Assembly: GCA_031550405.1 (NCBI GenBank)
Contig: JAVBOP010000217.1
Location: forward strand, 1 to 8,844
DNA: 8,844 nucleotides
Direction: 5' to 3'
From: JAVBOP01 sp031550405
GTDB taxonomy: Bacteria > Bacteroidota > Ignavibacteria > Kapaibacteriales > UBA2268
Shown here: positions 5,789 to 8,844 of the stretch, piece after piece
How the letters are laid out: each line of letters opens with the position of its first letter
Numbering within the stretch: position 1 is the stretch's first letter
The notes under the pieces: generated by a model
Seen by the model: only the letters and a program-made list of their open reading frames with translations
What the model was told of the DNA's origin: nothing
Database searches by the model: none
Made by a program: the position numbers and the translations under genes

Positions 5789-7042
5789 TTATTCGTAGCG
5801 GAGAGAGTCTATTGGATCTAACTTGGAGGCGCGGATGGCGGGAATTAAGCCGGCAATGATGCCAACAAATATGGATATAAATGAGGCTATCACCAACAAA
5901 TTCATTGGCAGCGTTGGACTTAAGAATGCTGTGTTGGGTACAAATTTTGGCAAAACATTTGCAACCACTAACACTAAAATGGAGCACAATATGAACGAAA
6001 ATATAGCACCGATAAGGCAAAGCATTGCTGCTTCGATGATGAATTGCATCAATATTGAGCGATTTTTGGCACCTACTGCCTTGCGTATTCCTATCTCTTT
6101 GGTGCGCTCGGTTACAGAAACGAACATTATATTCATAATGCCAATGATGCCAACAAGGAACGAAAGCGCTGTCATGCCAATGCCTACACTATAAACCGCC
6201 AACCTGATGGTCTTGGTAGTTTCCTCAAATACCTTGGATTCGTTGATTGAGAAATCGTCTTCCTGACCCGGGTGCAAATTGCGCAAAGACCGCATTATGC
6301 CTTGCGTTTCATACCTGACTTCATCTAACTTTTCTAAATTTCCTGCTTTGACGCCGATGGAAACATCCCGCTCTTTGCCATATACCAGCAAAAACGTCGA
6401 TAATGGCACAGCTATGCGGTTGTCTATGAAGTCCATCATCATAGTGCCCTGCTTTTTGAAGATGCCAATTATTAAAAAATTTTTATCTTTAATCTTGATT
6501 GTTTTGCCGTCTGCACCGCCAGTTGGGAATACGGCATCGCTAATCTTTGTGCCAATAATAGCAACGTTTGCCGCATGCTGCAACTCCATTTGCGAAAAGT
6601 ACCGCCCTTCGGTTATTTCGCCATTCGGGGTATACTGGAAACTAAAATCGTCGCCTTCAATATTCATGCCCTGATATGTCTCGCCTGCATACTTGATAGC
6701 ATTATTTCCCCATGCCGATGTCTGAATCGTTACTAATTCGGCGCTCGCCATCTGAGCTTTGAATTCTTCGGCAATATCCAATTTCAGCTTCTTCCTGTTG
6801 CGTAGCTCCTCCCAGCTTTTCCCGCCAGCCCAATCGAATCTTGACACCCATAGCATATCTGTTCCCATAATCTGGAAAGTGCTTTCTACAACGGTGTCCA
6901 GCGCATATACAAGCCATCCCATCAGTATAACCACAGAGATGCCTATAACTACTCCTAATATTGACAGAAAAGAGCGTAGCTTGCTTACTAATATTTGTTC
7001 AACAGCAATTTTGGTTGATTCGATTGCCTCAATTAATATCAT
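5789..7042 (-). CDS. ABC transporter permease, MacB/FtsX type
   Basis: A 417-residue inner-membrane permease with the MacB architecture: one N-terminal transmembrane helix (about 27-48, after KLRSFLSILGVVIG), a large periplasmic domain (about 50-280) and three C-terminal helices (about 281-310, 334-361, 380-402). The hallmark cytoplasmic segment TERTKEIGIRKAVGAK is at 311-326, and the end PAIRASKLDPIDSLRYE is typical. Such proteins pair with a separate ATPase and transmit force to periplasmic or outer-membrane partners for export of lipoproteins, peptides or antibiotics. No ATPase gene is in this window. The upstream TonB-domain gene ends 11 nt before the start codon, so both are probably co-transcribed. 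The substrate cannot be named. Confidence 0.93.
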   Translation of the reverse strand: MILIEAIESTKIAVEQILVSKLRSFLSILGVVIGISVVILMGWLVYALDTVVESTFQIMGTDMLWVSRFDWAGGKSWEELRNRKKLKLDIAEEFKAQMASAELVTIQTSAWGNNAIKYAGETYQGMNIEGDDFSFQYTPNGEITEGRYFSQMELQHAANVAIIGTKISDAVFPTGGADGKTIKIKDKNFLIIGIFKKQGTMMMDFIDNRIAVPLSTFLLVYGKERDVSIGVKAGNLEKLDEVRYETQGIMRSLRNLHPGQEDDFSINESKVFEETTKTIRLAVYSVGIGMTALSFLVGIIGIMNIMFVSVTERTKEIGIRKAVGAKNRSILMQFIIEAAMLCLIGAIFSFILCSILVLVVANVLPKFVPNTAFLSPTLPMNLLVIASFISIFVGIIAGLIPAIRASKLDPIDSLRYE

Positions 7043-7053
7043 TGGCGGACAGA

Positions 7054-7533
7054 TTATTTGTCATATATGCTTAAATCAAAAACGACTGGCACCATGAGTT
7101 CGGACACAACAGCAGGCTTGCCATTTCTAATAGCAGGCTGCAACTTATATTTCTTGGCATATTTTTTTACAGCGTCAATAGCCGGTTTTGTTAATTTTTT
7201 CTCCTCATGCTTCCGTACGATAGCGCTCGTTATATTTCCGGTTGTATCGATAGTTAACTCGAGAAGCACCAAGCCATTAGCTGCCTGCGGCGTGCCATAT
7301 ACCATACGTGTAGCCAGCTTGCTCAGTTTTTGCAAATCAAACTCCACATCTCTATCGGGGATCACGGTATCAGTCTTTTTAACCTCGGGCGCTGTATTTT
7401 GTAATGAATCTTTAGGTTGCACCGTCGCAGTTTTAGCATTGGCATTCTTTTTAGAACCGGTCTGTGCTGCCGCCATATTGTGAATAGCGATACAGCTGGC
7501 AAGAAGCAATAAGAATAATGAATATTTTTTCAT
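7054..7533 (-). CDS. Secreted protein with TonB C-terminal domain
   Basis: A 159-residue periplasmic protein. Residues 1-23 form a Sec signal peptide (MKKYS, leucine-rich core, then MAAA before Q24). This makes 7533 a better start than the in-frame ATG at 7545, which would add MECI before the basic end. Residues about 24-62 are a low-complexity linker rich in Lys, Thr and Pro. Residues about 66-154 match the TonB C-terminal fold, with GLVLLELTIDTTGNITSAIV, KPAIDAVKKYA, LQPAIRNGKPA and a final VPVVFDL strand. It lacks the N-terminal membrane anchor and long proline-rich arm of energising TonB proteins, so it is more likely an envelope adaptor or scaffold. It is the first gene of a probable two-gene operon with the MacB-type permease. 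Confidence 0.85.
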   Translation of the reverse strand: MKKYSLFLLLLASCIAIHNMAAAQTGSKKNANAKTATVQPKDSLQNTAPEVKKTDTVIPDRDVEFDLQKLSKLATRMVYGTPQAANGLVLLELTIDTTGNITSAIVRKHEEKKLTKPAIDAVKKYAKKYKLQPAIRNGKPAVVSELMVPVVFDLSIYDK

Positions 7534-7805
7534 AATACATTCCATATATTATTTATATAACATGGCAGTTATTCCAACGATATAATACGCAACACAAGCA
7601 ATAAATGTTATACTTTCCTCCATCGATAGGAATAGCCTCTGGAATAATGTTGCTTGCCTTAAACATACATAATATGAGCCAAAAAAATAAATAAAATAGC
7701 AGAATCAAGGAAAATATTGCTTTGTGTATTTTTAAATTTAGGAAAAAATACTTATCTTTGAGTAATTATTTACATAGTTTTTATTAATTACTTTAAAAGG
7801 TACGT
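7534..7805. other. Divergent intergenic region
   Basis: This 272-bp AT-rich stretch separates the minus-strand TonB-domain gene from the plus-strand M3 peptidase gene and should hold promoters for both directions. The only clear promoter-like element is the plus-strand box at 7753-7760, listed separately. No gene, strong hairpin or copy of the 23-bp repeat was seen. Confidence 0.6.
7753..7760 (+). promoter_or_regulatory. Bacteroidota-type -7 promoter box for the M3 peptidase gene
   Basis: TATCTTTG fits the Bacteroidota consensus TAnnTTTG and lies about 45 nt upstream of the M3 start codon. The -33 region is weak: TTTA at 7731-7734 sits at about the right distance, while a proper TTTG (7721-7724) is too far away. 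An AAAAGG run (7795-7800) 5 nt before the ATG could act as a ribosome binding site. Confidence 0.5.
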
Positions 7806-8844
7806 ATGAAAAAATTTTTGGCGGCAACAATGTTAGCTACTGGATTAATCTTTAGTGCCTGCAATAACAAGCAGGATACCACTGTCGCAACAGGCGACAA
7901 CCCATTTTTTACCGAATGGACAACCCCATTTGAAGCTCCACCGTTCGATAAAATCAAAATCGAACATTATAAGCCTGCATTTGAAAAAGGCTTAGCAGAT
8001 CATGTAAAAGAAATTGAGGCTATTGCAAATAGCTCGGAAAAAGCAACTTTCGAGAATACTATTCTCGCAATGGAAAATTCGGGAGCTTTATTGAATAAAG
8101 TTGTGCTTGTATTTTTTAATTTGGTTTCTGCTGACGGAAACGACGAAATGCATTCACTTGAAGAAGAATTTGCTCCAGTTTTAACCAAACATACAGATGA
8201 AATTAATATGAACGAAAAACTTTTCGCTCGTGTTAAAGCTGTTTATGATTCCCGTTCTACTCTTAATCTTGATGGTGAATCAGTAAAACTTATCGAAAAA
8301 TATTACAAAAACTTTGTCCGTGGTGGAACAAATCTTTCACCAGAAGACAAAGAAAAAATGAAAAAAATTAATGAAGAACTCGTTAATCTTACAACCAAAT
8401 TTGGCAAGAACTCATTAACTGAAACAAATAATTTCAAGTTAGTGATTACAGACAAAAAAGATCTTGCTGGTTTACCAGAATCAAGTATTGCAGCTGCTGC
8501 AGAACTTGCAAAATCAGAAGGAAAAGAAGGAAGTTGGATTTTTACATGCCAAAAACCAAGCTGGATTCCTTTCATGCAATTTGCGGATAATAGAGATTTA
8601 CGCGAAAAAATGTTCAAAGCTTACATCAATCGCGGAAACAACAACAACGAATTTGATAACAAAAAAATACTTGAAAGAGTTGTTGTACTTCGTACTCAAA
8701 AAGCAAATTTGATGGGTTATAAGACTTGGGCTGATTTTTTAATTAGTGATAACATGGCAAAAACTGCTGATGCAGCAATGAATTTAGTTAATACTGTTGC
8801 TAATGCAACTATTCCTTTTGCTAAAGCCGAAGCTGCTGAATTAC
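7806..8844 (+). CDS. M3 family oligopeptidase (Dcp-like), lipoprotein, 3' partial
   Basis: The first 346 residues of a zinc metallopeptidase of the M3 (thimet oligopeptidase/dipeptidyl carboxypeptidase) family; the reading frame stays open to the window edge. Residues 1-19 are a lipoprotein signal peptide ending FSAC, with C19 as the lipidation site, so the enzyme is probably membrane-anchored and acts on peptides in the periplasm or at the surface. The mature start NPFFTEWTTPFEAPPFDKIKIEHYKPAF is the typical opening of Bacteroidota M3 enzymes. Further family stretches are LPESSIAAAAELAK, WIFTCQKPSWIPFMQFADNRDLREKMFKAYINRG and LRTQKANLMGYKTWADF. The catalytic HExxH lies beyond the window; full length is usually near 700 residues. 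The AAAAGG ribosome binding site and the TATCTTTG box upstream support the start. Confidence 0.93.
   Translation, partial: MKKFLAATMLATGLIFSACNNKQDTTVATGDNPFFTEWTTPFEAPPFDKIKIEHYKPAFEKGLADHVKEIEAIANSSEKATFENTILAMENSGALLNKVVLVFFNLVSADGNDEMHSLEEEFAPVLTKHTDEINMNEKLFARVKAVYDSRSTLNLDGESVKLIEKYYKNFVRGGTNLSPEDKEKMKKINEELVNLTTKFGKNSLTETNNFKLVITDKKDLAGLPESSIAAAAELAKSEGKEGSWIFTCQKPSWIPFMQFADNRDLREKMFKAYINRGNNNNEFDNKKILERVVVLRTQKANLMGYKTWADFLISDNMAKTADAAMNLVNTVANATIPFAKAEAAEL

Noticed and set aside
6759..7097. Plus-strand ORF of 112 codons opposite the permease start
   Set aside because: Antisense shadow of the permease and TonB-domain gene, with no domain or signal of its own.

Overview
The window looks like AT-rich chromosomal DNA of a Bacteroidota-type bacterium. 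Evidence: an M3 peptidase predicted to be a lipoprotein, preceded by a TAnnTTTG-type promoter box; a secreted TonB-C-terminal-domain protein; a DUF47/PiT phosphate transport pair; a RhuM-Fic protein; and generally A-rich start regions without strong Shine-Dalgarno sequences. No rRNA, tRNA or CRISPR array is visible. Genus cannot be called from sequence alone.

Layout. Positions 1-600 are a gene graveyard: a frameshifted piece of an IS630-like transposase (minus strand), then the C-terminal third of a Xer-type tyrosine recombinase (plus strand), then a hairpin terminator whose T-run serves transcripts arriving from the right. From 697 to 7533 every gene is on the minus strand. In transcription order (right to left): TonB-domain protein, MacB/FtsX-type permease, peptide deformylase, DUF47 (PhoU-like) protein, small outer-membrane beta-barrel protein, RhuM-Fic protein, GNAT acetyltransferase, PiT phosphate permease. 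A divergent intergenic region (7534-7805) separates this block from the plus-strand M3 oligopeptidase lipoprotein, which runs off the right edge.

The main unusual signal is a short AT-rich repeat of about 23 bp. Its core, read on the plus strand, is TTATTAAAAAATATTCATAA, and it occurs between nearly all minus-strand genes. Three copies are identical over 23 bp (2329-2351, 3338-3360, 5710-5732), a fourth differs at two positions (4020-4042), and three are more diverged (619-641, 1706-1726, 2265-2287). The motif is an imperfect dyad; the leftmost copy is a perfect 12-bp inverted repeat. DUF47 and PiT are normally adjacent partners, but here three unrelated accessory genes (barrel protein, RhuM-Fic, GNAT) lie between them, each bounded on both sides by repeat copies. 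The fic gene is flanked by a 27-bp perfect direct repeat. This resembles a small cassette array or a repeat-guided insertion hotspot, though a genome-wide intergenic regulatory repeat would explain the same pattern.

Functionally, DUF47 and PiT form a low-affinity phosphate transport module. The TonB-domain protein and the permease are tightly linked and probably act together at the cell envelope, but the ABC ATPase is not in the window. Deformylase and the M3 peptidase are housekeeping functions.
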